Origin: Pseudomonadota bacterium
GTDB taxonomy: Bacteria; Pseudomonadota; Gammaproteobacteria; Steroidobacterales; Steroidobacteraceae
Reading direction: 5' to 3'
Assembly (NCBI GenBank): GCA_021805275.1
Contig: JAJZFQ010000201.1
Span: 1 to 15,978, forward strand
Length of the DNA stretch: 15,978 bases
Each line of letters opens with the position of its first letter. The first letter of the stretch is position 1. Positions 1 through 6,934 of this stretch are shown piece by piece. The notes beneath the pieces are model-generated. The model was not told the DNA's origin. It saw only the letters and a list, made by a program, of their open reading frames with translations, and did no database searches. The translations under genes were made by a program, and so were the position numbers.

Positions 1-419
1 CAGCGCCGATGAATGCATGACGTCTCCCATTGCAGAGTCGAACCAGGCTGGGTGTTGGCGAAGAGTGACAGCGTGGGGCGCTCGCTACCGTGAACTCTCT
101 CGCGTTCCGCTCGGACATATCGCGCCGACGATGGGTGCGCGCACGTTGTTTGTCATAACAGCTTGTCATATTCAAACACCCGAACGGGCGCGCCGCTCTG
201 GGGTTTGACATATGCGTCGCACGCCTCGGGATCGGTGCGCGGTCTGCGCCGAGTGCGCCGGGACGGCGGGCGAGGCGGATCCGGGCGGCCGCCTCGCGCG
301 GTCCGCAGGCCAGACACCGCCCGCACCCTACCGGCGGGAAGGGACGTTACTCGGCAGTAGGATGGCGCTAAAATAAGGTTAAACTAGCCGCTTCAATCCC
401 CCGTCCGCGGAGATCGACC
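1..419. other. Non-coding 5' flank of the acyl-CoA dehydrogenase gene
   Basis: I see no convincing gene here; the short reading frames lack any recognisable protein character. The stretch holds three related 9-mers (TTTGTCATA at 149-157, CTTGTCATA at 162-170, TTTGACATA at 204-212) and a perfect 9-base inverted repeat (270-278 with 289-297). An A/T-rich patch at 369-386 lies just before the next gene. A possible -10 (TAAAAT, 369-374) is present but has no good -35. The gene that follows has a clear ribosome site (GGAGA, about 407-411). The content suggests a regulatory intergenic region, but no regulator can be named. Confidence 0.5.
270..297. repeat. 9-bp inverted repeat with 10-base loop
   Basis: GCGAGGCGG (270-278) and CCGCCTCGC (289-297) are exact reverse complements around a 10-base loop. 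There is no T-tract on either side, so an intrinsic terminator is not supported. It may be an RNA hairpin at the end of an upstream transcript or chance in GC-rich DNA. Confidence 0.35.
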
Positions 420-2198
420 ATGTATCGCGCGCCGCTGAGAGAGCTGCGTTTCGTGCTCGAGGAACTGCTGGGTACCGGCGAGCTCACCGCCTGTCCGGCG
501 TACGCCGACTATTCTGACGAACTCGGGGCATCGATCCTCGCGGAAGCCGCTCGCTTCGCCGAAACCGTGCTTGATCCGCTGAACCAGCCGGGTGACCGGG
601 AAGGGGCGCATTGGACGGCCGAGGGGGTGCGCAGCCCGGCGGGCTTCAAAGACGCTTACCGGCAGTTCAGAGAAGGCGGCTGGCCGCAACTCGGGGCCGA
701 CCCGCGCTTCGGCGGTCAGCAGGCCCCCCAGGCGCTCAGCAGTGCCGTCCAGGAGATCGTGGCTTCGGCGAACCTTGCGTTCAAGCTTTGTCCGATGCTG
801 ACCCACGGCGCCGTGCACGCCCTAGCGCTCTGCGCCACTGCCGAGCAGCAGCAGCGGTACCTGCCCAAGATGGTGAGCGGCGAGTGGACGGGCACCATGG
901 TGCTCACCGAGCCGCAGGCCGGGTCCGACCTTGCGCAAATCCGCACCCGGGCGACGCCCGAGGGCGAGCACTACCGGCTGTTCGGACAGAAGATCTTCAT
1001 CACCTGGGGTGATCACGATTTCACGGAGAACACCATCCACATGGTGCTTGCCCGCATCGATGGGGCGCCCGCGGGGGTCAAGGGCATCTCGCTGTTCATC
1101 GTCCCGAAGGTTCTGCTCGGGGCCGACGGCACGCTGGGTGAGCGCAATGAGGTGCGGTGCGCCTCGATCGAGCACAAGCTCGGAATCCACGCGAGCCCCA
1201 CCTGTGTGATGCAGATCGGCCATGATCGAGGCGCAATCGGCTACCTGATCGGGGAGCCGAACCGCGGCCTGCAATACATGTTCGTCATGATGAACACCGC
1301 CCGCCTGGCGGTCGGCGTCGAAGGCTACGCGGTCGGTGAGCGAGCATTCCAGCATGCGGCCGACTTTGCCCGCACGCGGCTGCAGGGCAAGCCACCGGGC
1401 ACCACCGGCGATACGCCGGCGGCGATCGTTCAGCATCCGGATGTCCGGCGCATGCTGCTGACGATGAAGTCCTGTACCGAGGCGTCACGCGCATTGGCGT
1501 TGTACGCCGGCTCCCAGCTCGACCTGGGCGCACATCACCCGGACGAGGCAGTGCGCCGCGCCGCCCAGGAGCGAGGGGATCTGCTGATCCCGATCGTCAA
1601 AGGGTGGTGCACGGAGACGGGCAACGAGACCGCCGCTCTCGGCGTCCAGGTGCACGGTGGCATGGGCTTCGTCGAAGAGACAGGCGCGGCGCAGTATGTG
1701 CGCGATGTGCGTATCACGACCATCTACGAAGGCACGACCGGCATTCAGTCGAACGATCTGATTGGACGCAAGCTTGGACGGGATCGCGGTGCGTCAATGA
1801 CCGCACTGCTGGCCGACATCCGTCGGGACCTGCAGGCCATCGACACCACCGAGGCATCCGTGAGGCAGACGCGCGATGCCGTGGCTCGCAGCGTGACGTT
1901 GCTCGAGGGCGCGACCCGATCCCTGCTGCAGGCCATGGCGGCCAATCCGGCGAGCGGCTTTGCCGTATCGGTTCCATATCTGAAGCTGTGCGGCGTGGTG
2001 GTCGGTGGCTGGCTGCTGGCCAAGTCCGCCGCGCTCGCGACTGCGGGTCTCGGCGGGGCGGATCGGGCGTTCTATCAGGCCAAGATCCGCACCGCGTACT
2101 TCTATGCGCGCCAGGTGCTACCCGGCACGCTCGGGCTCGCACGGGTGGTGGAAGAGGGTGCCGACAGCGTGCTCGAGACCGGGGCCGATCTGGTTTGA
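420..2198 (+). CDS. Acyl-CoA dehydrogenase, large FadE/DmdC-type
   Basis: This is a FAD-dependent alpha,beta-dehydrogenase of acyl-CoA thioesters, acting in the cytoplasm in fatty-acid or related acyl-CoA oxidation. At 592 residues it belongs to the long subfamily, which adds a short N-terminal segment (about residues 1-35) and a C-terminal helical extension (from about 465) to the usual 380-residue core. The flavin/substrate signature TEPQAGSDL lies at residues 163-171. The catalytic base is expected to be Glu437 in IYEGTTGIQSNDL. The ATG at 420 has a GGAGA ribosome site about 8 bases upstream. The gene ends 14 bases from the convergent hydrolase gene and stands alone on its strand. Members of this subfamily act on different acyl groups (long-chain FadE, 3-methylmercaptopropionyl-CoA, others), so the substrate is not assignable. 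Confidence 0.95.
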   Translation: MYRAPLRELRFVLEELLGTGELTACPAYADYSDELGASILAEAARFAETVLDPLNQPGDREGAHWTAEGVRSPAGFKDAYRQFREGGWPQLGADPRFGGQQAPQALSSAVQEIVASANLAFKLCPMLTHGAVHALALCATAEQQQRYLPKMVSGEWTGTMVLTEPQAGSDLAQIRTRATPEGEHYRLFGQKIFITWGDHDFTENTIHMVLARIDGAPAGVKGISLFIVPKVLLGADGTLGERNEVRCASIEHKLGIHASPTCVMQIGHDRGAIGYLIGEPNRGLQYMFVMMNTARLAVGVEGYAVGERAFQHAADFARTRLQGKPPGTTGDTPAAIVQHPDVRRMLLTMKSCTEASRALALYAGSQLDLGAHHPDEAVRRAAQERGDLLIPIVKGWCTETGNETAALGVQVHGGMGFVEETGAAQYVRDVRITTIYEGTTGIQSNDLIGRKLGRDRGASMTALLADIRRDLQAIDTTEASVRQTRDAVARSVTLLEGATRSLLQAMAANPASGFAVSVPYLKLCGVVVGGWLLAKSAALATAGLGGADRAFYQAKIRTAYFYARQVLPGTLGLARVVEEGADSVLETGADLV

Positions 2199-2212
2199 CG
2201 GGCCGGCGGGCC

Positions 2213-3538
2213 TCACGGGTCTTCGGGAACGCGCAAGGCCAGCCGCGGCGGCTCGTTGAGGCCGTCGAGAAACGCCTGGCGCTCACCAGGCGTGAGCCGC
2301 GCCCAGTCGAGCTTGTCCGCATTCAGGCGCGCGAGCTCGGCGTCGCTGATCTGGGCACAGGCGCGGGCGCGGCTCTTCCAGCGCGACGGCAGCCGCCTCG
2401 TGATGCCCGTCTTGAGCACCTCGACGACAGCCGCGGCAACCCGCGCATCGCGAGTCAGCTCGCTGTGCGCGGTGCTCGTGTAGTAGGCACGCGCGCCGGG
2501 CGGCGCAGCGCTGGAGGCCGGAACGGTGCCGTCACCGCGGCGCGTCACCTGGTAGATGAAGCCTTCGGTCGCGCACCTCGCCGCGGTGACGGTTGCGCGG
2601 CCCACGCCGGCAATGGAGACGAGCCGTGAGTCGATCGGCGGCAGCGTGCGGTGGAACCGGCGCGCAAGCGCGAGCAACGGCGCTCGCGGCGCCGGCCCCT
2701 GCGTCGGCCAGGCCTGCCGATCGCTCAGGTCGAGGCCGGCGGCAGGCGGCGGCAGCATCTGGTAGAGACTGGGGAAGCCGCCGAACACGCTCTCGGCCAG
2801 CTCGCCCGCGGTGCGCTGCAGGTCGAGCCGGGCAATGTTGCGAACGACGGCATAGGTACCGCGCAACGCCTGCAGTGGAGCGAATGCGCCCACATGCGGT
2901 GTACCGAGCAGCACGGCACGCACGACGTGCGCGGTGCCCTCCCGGCCCAGCGCCACACGGCTCACCAGCCCGCCCATGCTGTGCGCAACCAGCGCCACGG
3001 GAGCGTCCGCCTGCGCGCGCAGGCGCGCCGCGAGCGCCTCACCGAGCGACACGATGTCGAGTCGCCAGTCGTAATCGTACAGCGTCACACGAAAACCCGC
3101 GGCCCGCAGACGGAGCTTGAGCTTCAGGTGCGAGTACAGCACCGCCCCGAGCGGTACGATCGGCGCGCGTGCCGGCGGATCAAGCAGCGCGAGCCGTCCG
3201 CGCTGGATGTCGAGCGGGTCGAGCCACAGCACGTCATCGGGCAGCCCCGCGCCGCGGCGCACGCCCAGTTGCGAACCGAGGATGCCCGGCACGAGGAACA
3301 CGTGCGGCAGCGCCTCGTCCACCGGCCGGCGTGCCGCGGCTGCGGCGAGTTGCCTCAGTTCCCGGTACTCTCCGGCGCCGAAATACGCTTCGAGCGCTTC
3401 GCGTTCTGCGCCGCAGCGCAGCTGTCGCTCGACTTCGGCGTCATCGCGACACAGGCGGTCGTAAGGCGTGACGTGATCGGCGACGGTGGAGCTTCGAGGC
3501 ACGGCAGATCGATTATGCCATCGGCTCGCACGCTTCAT
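2213..3538 (-). CDS. LCAT-like alpha/beta hydrolase (putative lipase/acyltransferase)
   Basis: This 441-residue serine hydrolase shows the layout of the lecithin:cholesterol acyltransferase-like family. An oxyanion-hole strand (FLVPGILGSQL) lies at about residues 81-91. The nucleophile elbow AHSMGG has Ser187 and carries Ala instead of the more usual first Gly. A conserved Asp335 sits in GDGTVP, and a likely catalytic His356 in AHSEL. I see no clear N-terminal signal peptide; residues 1-75 are polar and Arg/Ala-rich, so a cytoplasmic location is the simplest reading. The ATG overlaps the oxyR stop codon (ATGA at 3535-3538), which supports this start and translational coupling to oxyR. Substrate is unknown: glycerolipids, polyhydroxyalkanoate-like esters or acyl transfer are all possible. 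Confidence 0.85.
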   Translation of the reverse strand: MKRASRWHNRSAVPRSSTVADHVTPYDRLCRDDAEVERQLRCGAEREALEAYFGAGEYRELRQLAAAAARRPVDEALPHVFLVPGILGSQLGVRRGAGLPDDVLWLDPLDIQRGRLALLDPPARAPIVPLGAVLYSHLKLKLRLRAAGFRVTLYDYDWRLDIVSLGEALAARLRAQADAPVALVAHSMGGLVSRVALGREGTAHVVRAVLLGTPHVGAFAPLQALRGTYAVVRNIARLDLQRTAGELAESVFGGFPSLYQMLPPPAAGLDLSDRQAWPTQGPAPRAPLLALARRFHRTLPPIDSRLVSIAGVGRATVTAARCATEGFIYQVTRRGDGTVPASSAAPPGARAYYTSTAHSELTRDARVAAAVVEVLKTGITRRLPSRWKSRARACAQISDAELARLNADKLDWARLTPGERQAFLDGLNEPPRLALRVPEDP

Positions 3539-4455
3539 GGCGCGCCGATACGCCCGGAGCGCGCGATACGCTCGGCAATGACGTCGCAGACCGCCTCAAT
3601 CGCCGGCCGGCGCGCACTCGTCCGGCGCCACACCGCCCCGACTTGCCGGTGCGGCACCGGCTTGACGAACGGCAGCACGGTGACGCCACGGGCATTGCCA
3701 TACGCGCCTTCCGTGGCGAGCTGGGGCAGCAGCGTGATCCCGGCGCCGGTCGCGACCATCTGGCGCAGCGTCTCCAAACTGGTGGCGCTGTAGTCCTGCC
3801 GCTCGCCGAGACCCGCCCGGCTGCACACCTCGAGCGCCTGATCGCGCAGACAGTGGCCTTCCTCGAGCAGCAGTAGCGACTCGCCTTCCAGCTCGCTCAT
3901 CTGCACCCGCTTGCGCCGACTCAGCGCGTGCCGCTCGGGCACGAGTACTTTGAACGGCTCGCTGTACAGCTCGCGTGCTTCGAGCCCCTCCAGATCCACC
4001 GGCAGGGCGAGGATGCCGACATCGAGCTCACCGGCCTTGAGCCGCGCCAGCATCGGGGCGGTCTGGGACTCGTGCAGGTGCAGCTCCAGGCGCGGCAGGG
4101 CGCGCTGCAGCGGCCGGGCGATGTGCGGCAGCAGATAGGGCCCGATGGTCGGCAGCAAGGCCAGGCGCAGCGCTCCGGCGAGCGGGTCACGGTGCGAGCG
4201 CGCAAGCGTGGTGACCTCCGTGCATGCCTCCAGGATGCGCCGCGCCCGCTCGACGATCTGCTCGCCGGCCTCGGTCAGTCCCACGTTGTTCCGCTGGCGC
4301 TCGATGAGCTGCACGCCGAGCGACTGCTCGAGTTTTTTCAGCTGCGCCGAGAGGGTCGGCTGGCTGACGAAGCAGCGCTCGGCGGCGCGGCCAAAGTGCC
4401 GGGTATCGGCCACGGCGACGAGGTAGCGCAGGTCTTTGAGCTTGATGTCGGGCAC
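3535..4455 (-). CDS. oxyR: OxyR, peroxide-sensing LysR-family regulator
   Basis: This activator is oxidised by hydrogen peroxide through a disulfide switch and turns on peroxide-defence genes. The N-terminal helix-turn-helix spans about residues 19-43 (RHFGRAAERCFVSQPTLSAQ). The effector domain follows, including the GPYLLPH stretch at 105-111. The redox pair is present as Cys202 and Cys211 in GHCLRDQALEVC, the same nine-residue spacing as Cys199/Cys208 of E. coli OxyR. I chose the GTG at 4453-4455: it gives 306 residues (E. coli has 305), begins right at the conserved VPDIKLKDLRYLVAV segment, and has GAGGA eight bases upstream. An ATG at 4509 would add an unrelated N-terminal tail and lie inside the promoter. 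The gene is divergent from ahpC, and its stop overlaps the start of the hydrolase gene. Confidence 0.95.
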   Translation of the reverse strand: MPDIKLKDLRYLVAVADTRHFGRAAERCFVSQPTLSAQLKKLEQSLGVQLIERQRNNVGLTEAGEQIVERARRILEACTEVTTLARSHRDPLAGALRLALLPTIGPYLLPHIARPLQRALPRLELHLHESQTAPMLARLKAGELDVGILALPVDLEGLEARELYSEPFKVLVPERHALSRRKRVQMSELEGESLLLLEEGHCLRDQALEVCSRAGLGERQDYSATSLETLRQMVATGAGITLLPQLATEGAYGNARGVTVLPFVKPVPHRQVGAVWRRTSARRPAIEAVCDVIAERIARSGRIGAP

Positions 4456-4481
4456 GGTCGCGGTCCTCGGATCGGCGTGTG

Positions 4482-4518
4482 ATATATGCCATCTATCGAG
4501 ATTATACAATCAATTGAT
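4482..4518. promoter_or_regulatory. Predicted OxyR binding site between oxyR and ahpC
   Basis: The known OxyR pattern is four 4-base elements (ATAG, CTAT, ATAG, CTAT), each 7 bases apart. Here ATAT (4482-4485), CTAT (4493-4496), ATAC (4504-4507) and TGAT (4515-4518) occur at exactly these spacings, matching 3, 4, 3 and 2 of 4 bases. The first spacer also has the expected internal T and A. The site covers the proposed oxyR -10 and ends where a candidate ahpC -35 begins. That fits the usual arrangement of oxyR self-repression and ahpC activation. Confidence 0.7.
4501..4506 (-). promoter_or_regulatory. Candidate oxyR -10 element
   Basis: The minus strand reads a perfect TATAAT here, 45 bases upstream of the oxyR GTG. 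The position about 17 bases further upstream is a weak -35 (TCATTG, 4524-4529). The element lies inside the predicted OxyR site, so bound OxyR would be expected to block it. Confidence 0.5.
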
Positions 4519-4520
4519 TG
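4507..4520. repeat. 14-bp perfect palindrome in the oxyR-ahpC intergenic region
   Basis: CAATCAATTGATTG is its own reverse complement. It overlaps the distal half of the predicted OxyR site and is followed by a partial repeat (AATCAATGATT, 4521-4531). It could be part of the OxyR contact region or a site for a second regulator. Confidence 0.5.
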
Positions 4521-4523
4521 AAT
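4518..4523 (+). promoter_or_regulatory. Candidate ahpC -35 element next to the OxyR site
   Basis: TTGAAT matches four of six bases of TTGACA and directly abuts the last OxyR element. A poor -10 (CATGCT, 4542-4547) lies 18 bases downstream, as is common at activator-dependent promoters. Transcription would start about 20-25 bases before the ahpC ATG. Confidence 0.35.
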
Positions 4524-4576
4524 CAATGATTCCCGAAGCCGCATGCTGCCGCCATCCCCACCGGGGAGTCCGCGAC

Positions 4577-5116
4577 ATGTTGACGATTGGCCAGCGCTTT
4601 GCGCAATTCTCTCTCACCGGCGTCGTGTCGAACGACATCAACGGTGCGTTCCACACCGTCACCGCGGACAGCTTCCCCGGCAAGTGGCGCGTGGCGTTCT
4701 TCTGGCCGAAGGACTTCACCTTCGTCTGCCCCACCGAGATCGCCGCCTTCGGCCGCCTCGACAAGGAGTTCAAGGCGCGCGACGCGCAGGTGCTCGGCGC
4801 CAGCACGGACAACGAGTTCGCGCACCTGGCGTGGCGCAGCAGCAAGCCGGAGCTGCGCGAGCTGCCCTTCCCCATGCTCTCGGACATCAAGCGCGAGCTG
4901 AGCGCGCGGCTCGGAATCCTCGACGCCGAGGCTGGCGTGGCGCAGCGCGCGACGTTCATCGTCGACTCGCAGAACATCATCCGTTTCGTCTACGTGACCG
5001 ATCTGAACGTCGGGGGCAGCCCCGAGGAAGTGCTGCGGGTGCTCGATGCGCTGCAGACCGACGAGCTGTGCCCGTGCAACTGGCAGCAGGGCGAGGCGAC
5101 CCTCAAGGCGGCCTGA
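4577..5116 (+). CDS. ahpC: AhpC, alkyl hydroperoxide reductase peroxiredoxin (mycobacterial-type)
   Basis: This 2-Cys peroxiredoxin reduces hydrogen peroxide, organic peroxides and peroxynitrite in the cytoplasm. The peroxidatic cysteine is Cys51 in the signature DFTFVCPTE. Two C-terminal cysteines, Cys165 and Cys167 (ELCPCNW), match the three-cysteine arrangement of Mycobacterium tuberculosis AhpC, as do the segments KWRVAFFWPKDFTFV and LPFPMLSDIKREL. That type is recycled by AhpD rather than AhpF. The ATG at 4577 gives 179 residues, a normal length, and has GGGGAG about nine bases upstream. An in-frame upstream ATG at 4529 would run through the promoter region and is not favoured. The gene is divergent from oxyR, shares the predicted OxyR site, and is followed after 25 bases by the remains of ahpD. 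Confidence 0.95.
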   Translation: MLTIGQRFAQFSLTGVVSNDINGAFHTVTADSFPGKWRVAFFWPKDFTFVCPTEIAAFGRLDKEFKARDAQVLGASTDNEFAHLAWRSSKPELRELPFPMLSDIKRELSARLGILDAEAGVAQRATFIVDSQNIIRFVYVTDLNVGGSPEEVLRVLDALQTDELCPCNWQQGEATLKAA

Positions 5117-5141
5117 ACCGAGTGAGTTCGTGGCGACTGAC

Positions 5142-5711
5142 ATGAACACACTGGATTCGATCCGGGACGCTCGGCCCGACGACGCCCGCGAGCTGAATCT
5201 GGCGAGCGTGCTGAGTGCCCCCGGCGCGCCTGGCCTGAGGGAGAGGCAGATCTGGAGCGTGGCGCGAAGCGGCCGCCGCTTCGCGCCATCCCCCCCTTCA
5301 CCGCCGCGCTCGAGCCGCTCGCCGCGGCACACCTGGACGGGGCGCACCGCGACACGGCGCATGCCGCGGCTGCGATCATGGGCATGAACAACGTGTATTA
5401 CCGGTTCACGCACCAAGTCGAGGATCCGCAGTACGCCACGCTGCCGGCACGTCTGCGCATGAACGTGATTGGCAACCCGGGTATCGCCACGGCCGACTTC
5501 GAGCTGCTGTCGCTGGCGGTGTCGGCGATCAACGGCTGCGGTGCGTGCGTCGCTGCGCACGAGCGGCAGGTGCGCCAGCAGGGACTGGGGCGGAGGCGGG
5601 GCGGAGGCGGTGCAGAGCGCCGTACGCAGCGCGGCAACGGTGCATGCCGTGGCGCGGGTATCGGAAAACACCCCGTCTGCGCTCAACGAGAGCGAGGCGC
5701 TCGCCACCTAG
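5142..5711 (+). pseudogene. ahpD: ahpD, alkylhydroperoxidase, interrupted by several frameshifts
   Basis: AhpD is the disulfide reductase partner that recycles this kind of AhpC. The N-terminus is in one frame from the ATG at 5142 ([10 protein letters not shown], then RERQIWSVA). The frame changes near 5265-5272 (net +1 or -2). A short piece (AAAASRHPP) is in a second frame, and a third frame starts at a run of seven C (5290-5296) and continues to about 5593. That third frame holds the whole active-site part: [20 protein letters not shown], then [22 protein letters not shown] with Cys codons at 5537 and 5546 and His at 5558. The C-terminus ([15 protein letters not shown]) returns to the first frame and ends at TAG 5709-5711. 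The last shift is explained by one missing G at 5592-5593 and one at 5598-5601. Either the gene is decaying or the sequence contains local errors. Confidence 0.85.
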
Positions 5712-5713
5712 AG

Positions 5714-5751
5714 GATCCCCCCGCCCGCAGCACGCTGCGGGCGGGGGGATC
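5714..5751. terminator. Strong 17-bp GC hairpin between convergent genes
   Basis: Bases 5714-5730 pair perfectly with 5735-5751 around a four-base loop. The hairpin starts 2 bases after the ahpD stop and contains part of the stop codon of the convergent methyltransferase gene (5750-5752). No T-tract follows it on either strand, so it is not a textbook intrinsic terminator. It may still serve both transcripts as a 3'-end barrier or stabiliser. Confidence 0.55.
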
Positions 5752-6304
5752 AAAAGACGAACGGAATCAGCATCCGCGTGCGCGCCTTGTACGCCGGATA
5801 GGCCTCGGGAAACTGCGCGCCCATCAGCCGCTCCTCGGTCAGCGCGCTGTACAGAAAGAACGCCAACAGCAGTGGCAGCACCCACAGCACGGCGAACTGC
5901 ACGGCCAGGGCGGAACCCAGTATCGCGAACAGGATGCCCGTATAGATCGGGTGCCTCACGTATGCGTACGGACCGGACGTCACCAGCTCGTGCCCTTCAC
6001 GCATCGACATCGGCATGCCCCAGTTGCGTCCGAGGTGAATACGCGCCCACACCGCAAATCCCAGCCCCAGCATGCACAGGGATGCACCCGCCCACTGCCA
6101 GCCATGCGGCGGCGCTGCGGACCGGCCGTCAGGTCCGTAGCCGCGGTTCGCGGCGATGATCACCGCGATGATCGCCAGTCGCGCGGCCCACGTCTTCCAG
6201 GACGCGTGCCGGCGGGTGCGCTTGGTGAACAGCGCCGAGACGAACCACGTGACGGCGAAGGCCAGCCACAGCACCGCGATCAGGCTCGAGGGCGTTGCGC
6301 GCAT
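5750..6304 (-). CDS. ICMT-like isoprenylcysteine carboxyl methyltransferase family membrane protein
   Basis: This 184-residue integral membrane protein has about four to five hydrophobic segments (roughly residues 7-26, 41-53, 69-88 and 122-153). It carries the family signature [13 protein letters not shown] at 111-123, with an EER motif and [13 protein letters not shown] near the C-terminus. These are the S-adenosylmethionine-binding elements of the ICMT/PEMT-like methyltransferases. Bacterial members methylate largely unknown substrates. The ATG at 6302-6304 lies two bases after the yajQ stop. A TTG at 6310 in the same frame overlaps that stop and is the alternative start. The tight spacing implies co-transcription and coupling with yajQ. 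The stop codon lies in the strong hairpin shared with ahpD. Confidence 0.85.
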   Translation of the reverse strand: MRATPSSLIAVLWLAFAVTWFVSALFTKRTRRHASWKTWAARLAIIAVIIAANRGYGPDGRSAAPPHGWQWAGASLCMLGLGFAVWARIHLGRNWGMPMSMREGHELVTSGPYAYVRHPIYTGILFAILGSALAVQFAVLWVLPLLLAFFLYSALTEERLMGAQFPEAYPAYKARTRMLIPFVF

Positions 6305-6306
6305 GG

Positions 6307-6789
6307 TCAATCGCGGAAATTGTTGAATTGCAGCGGCACCCCCACCTGTGCGCCGCGCAGCAGCTGCATCGCCGCCTGCAGATCGTCACGCTGCTTGCCG
6401 GTGACGCGCACCTTCTCGCCCTGGAGGCTGCCCTGCACCTTGATCTTGGAGTCCTTCAGCAGCCGGGCAATCTGCCGCCCGGCGTCCGCGTCGATGCCGT
6501 GCTTCAGCTGCACCTCCTGCCGGGCCGCCGACAGGGTCGTCTGCGGTTCCTTCACATCGAGACAGGCCAGGTCGATGCCGCGCTTGCCGAGACGGAGCTT
6601 GAAAATCTCCAACATCTGCTTGAGCTGGAATTCGACCTCGGCGTGCAGCGTCACGAGCAGCCCCTCGAGCTCGAAGCGCGCCCCGGTGTCCTTGAAGTCG
6701 AAGCGCTGCGCGATCTCGCGGTTGGCCTGATCGACGGCATTGGCGAGTTCGTGGGCGTTGAGCTCGGAAACCACATCGAAAGACGGCAT
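6307..6789 (-). CDS. YajQ family nucleotide-binding protein
   Basis: The 160-residue product matches the YajQ (UPF0234) family in length and sequence: it opens with [21 protein letters not shown], has [13 protein letters not shown] at about 24-36, and ends PLQFNNFRD. Family members have two ferredoxin-like domains; they bind nucleotides, and some have been reported to bind cyclic di-GMP or to act as phage or transcriptional co-regulators. The ATG at 6787-6789 gives the usual family start. A longer open frame to 7101 runs through the trp leader and is not coding. The gene is divergent from the trp operon. A possible -10 (TACAAT on the minus strand, 6822-6827) lies about 33 bases upstream, without a clear -35. 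Confidence 0.93.
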   Translation of the reverse strand: MPSFDVVSELNAHELANAVDQANREIAQRFDFKDTGARFELEGLLVTLHAEVEFQLKQMLEIFKLRLGKRGIDLACLDVKEPQTTLSAARQEVQLKHGIDADAGRQIARLLKDSKIKVQGSLQGEKVRVTGKQRDDLQAAMQLLRGAQVGVPLQFNNFRD

Positions 6790-6859
6790 GGCGGCGCACC
6801 CGCGCGAGAAAACGGGCGGGTATTGTATCGCGTGCGGCGGTGATGATAGGCTCGACCTC

Positions 6860-6934
6860 ATGTTTCGGCCGCACCCGACCAACCGGCATTGGTGGTGGCG
6901 CACTCCCCCTTCGGAGTGGGCCGCGGGCTGCTGA
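6860..6934 (+). CDS. trpL: trp operon leader peptide (TrpL-like)
   Basis: This 24-codon ORF reads MFRPHPTNRH, then three consecutive Trp codons (6890-6898), then RTPPSEWAAGC. Four Trp in 24 residues, a run of three, and the position ahead of trpE and a terminator make it an attenuation leader. The peptide itself needs no function: ribosome stalling at the Trp run senses charged tRNA-Trp. A weak AGG (6848-6850) lies nine bases before the ATG. Unlike the E. coli leader, the stop codon (6932-6934) lies beyond hairpin arms 1 and 2, and the fourth Trp codon falls within arm 2. Confidence 0.9.
   Translation: MFRPHPTNRHWWWRTPPSEWAAGC

Noticed and set aside
205..210. Perfect TTGACA as a -35 element
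   Set aside because: No -10-like hexamer occurs 16-18 bases downstream; the region there is GC-rich.
2651..3793. Open reading frame of 380 codons on the plus strand opposite the hydrolase and oxyR
   Set aside because: The opposite strand carries full catalytic motifs; this frame has low-complexity Arg/Gln/His content and no motif.
4456..4509. Longer OxyR N-terminus starting at ATG 4509
   Set aside because: It would add 18 residues absent from OxyR proteins and place the start codon inside the promoter. The GTG at 4455 has a good ribosome site and gives the usual length.
4523..5707. Open reading frame of 394 codons on the minus strand opposite ahpC and ahpD
   Set aside because: It is antisense to clear AhpC and AhpD similarity. 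Its length comes from GC-rich codon structure, and it resembles no known protein.
6790..6859. TrpR operator ahead of the trp leader
   Set aside because: No sequence resembling the palindromic TrpR box is visible; control appears to rest on attenuation.
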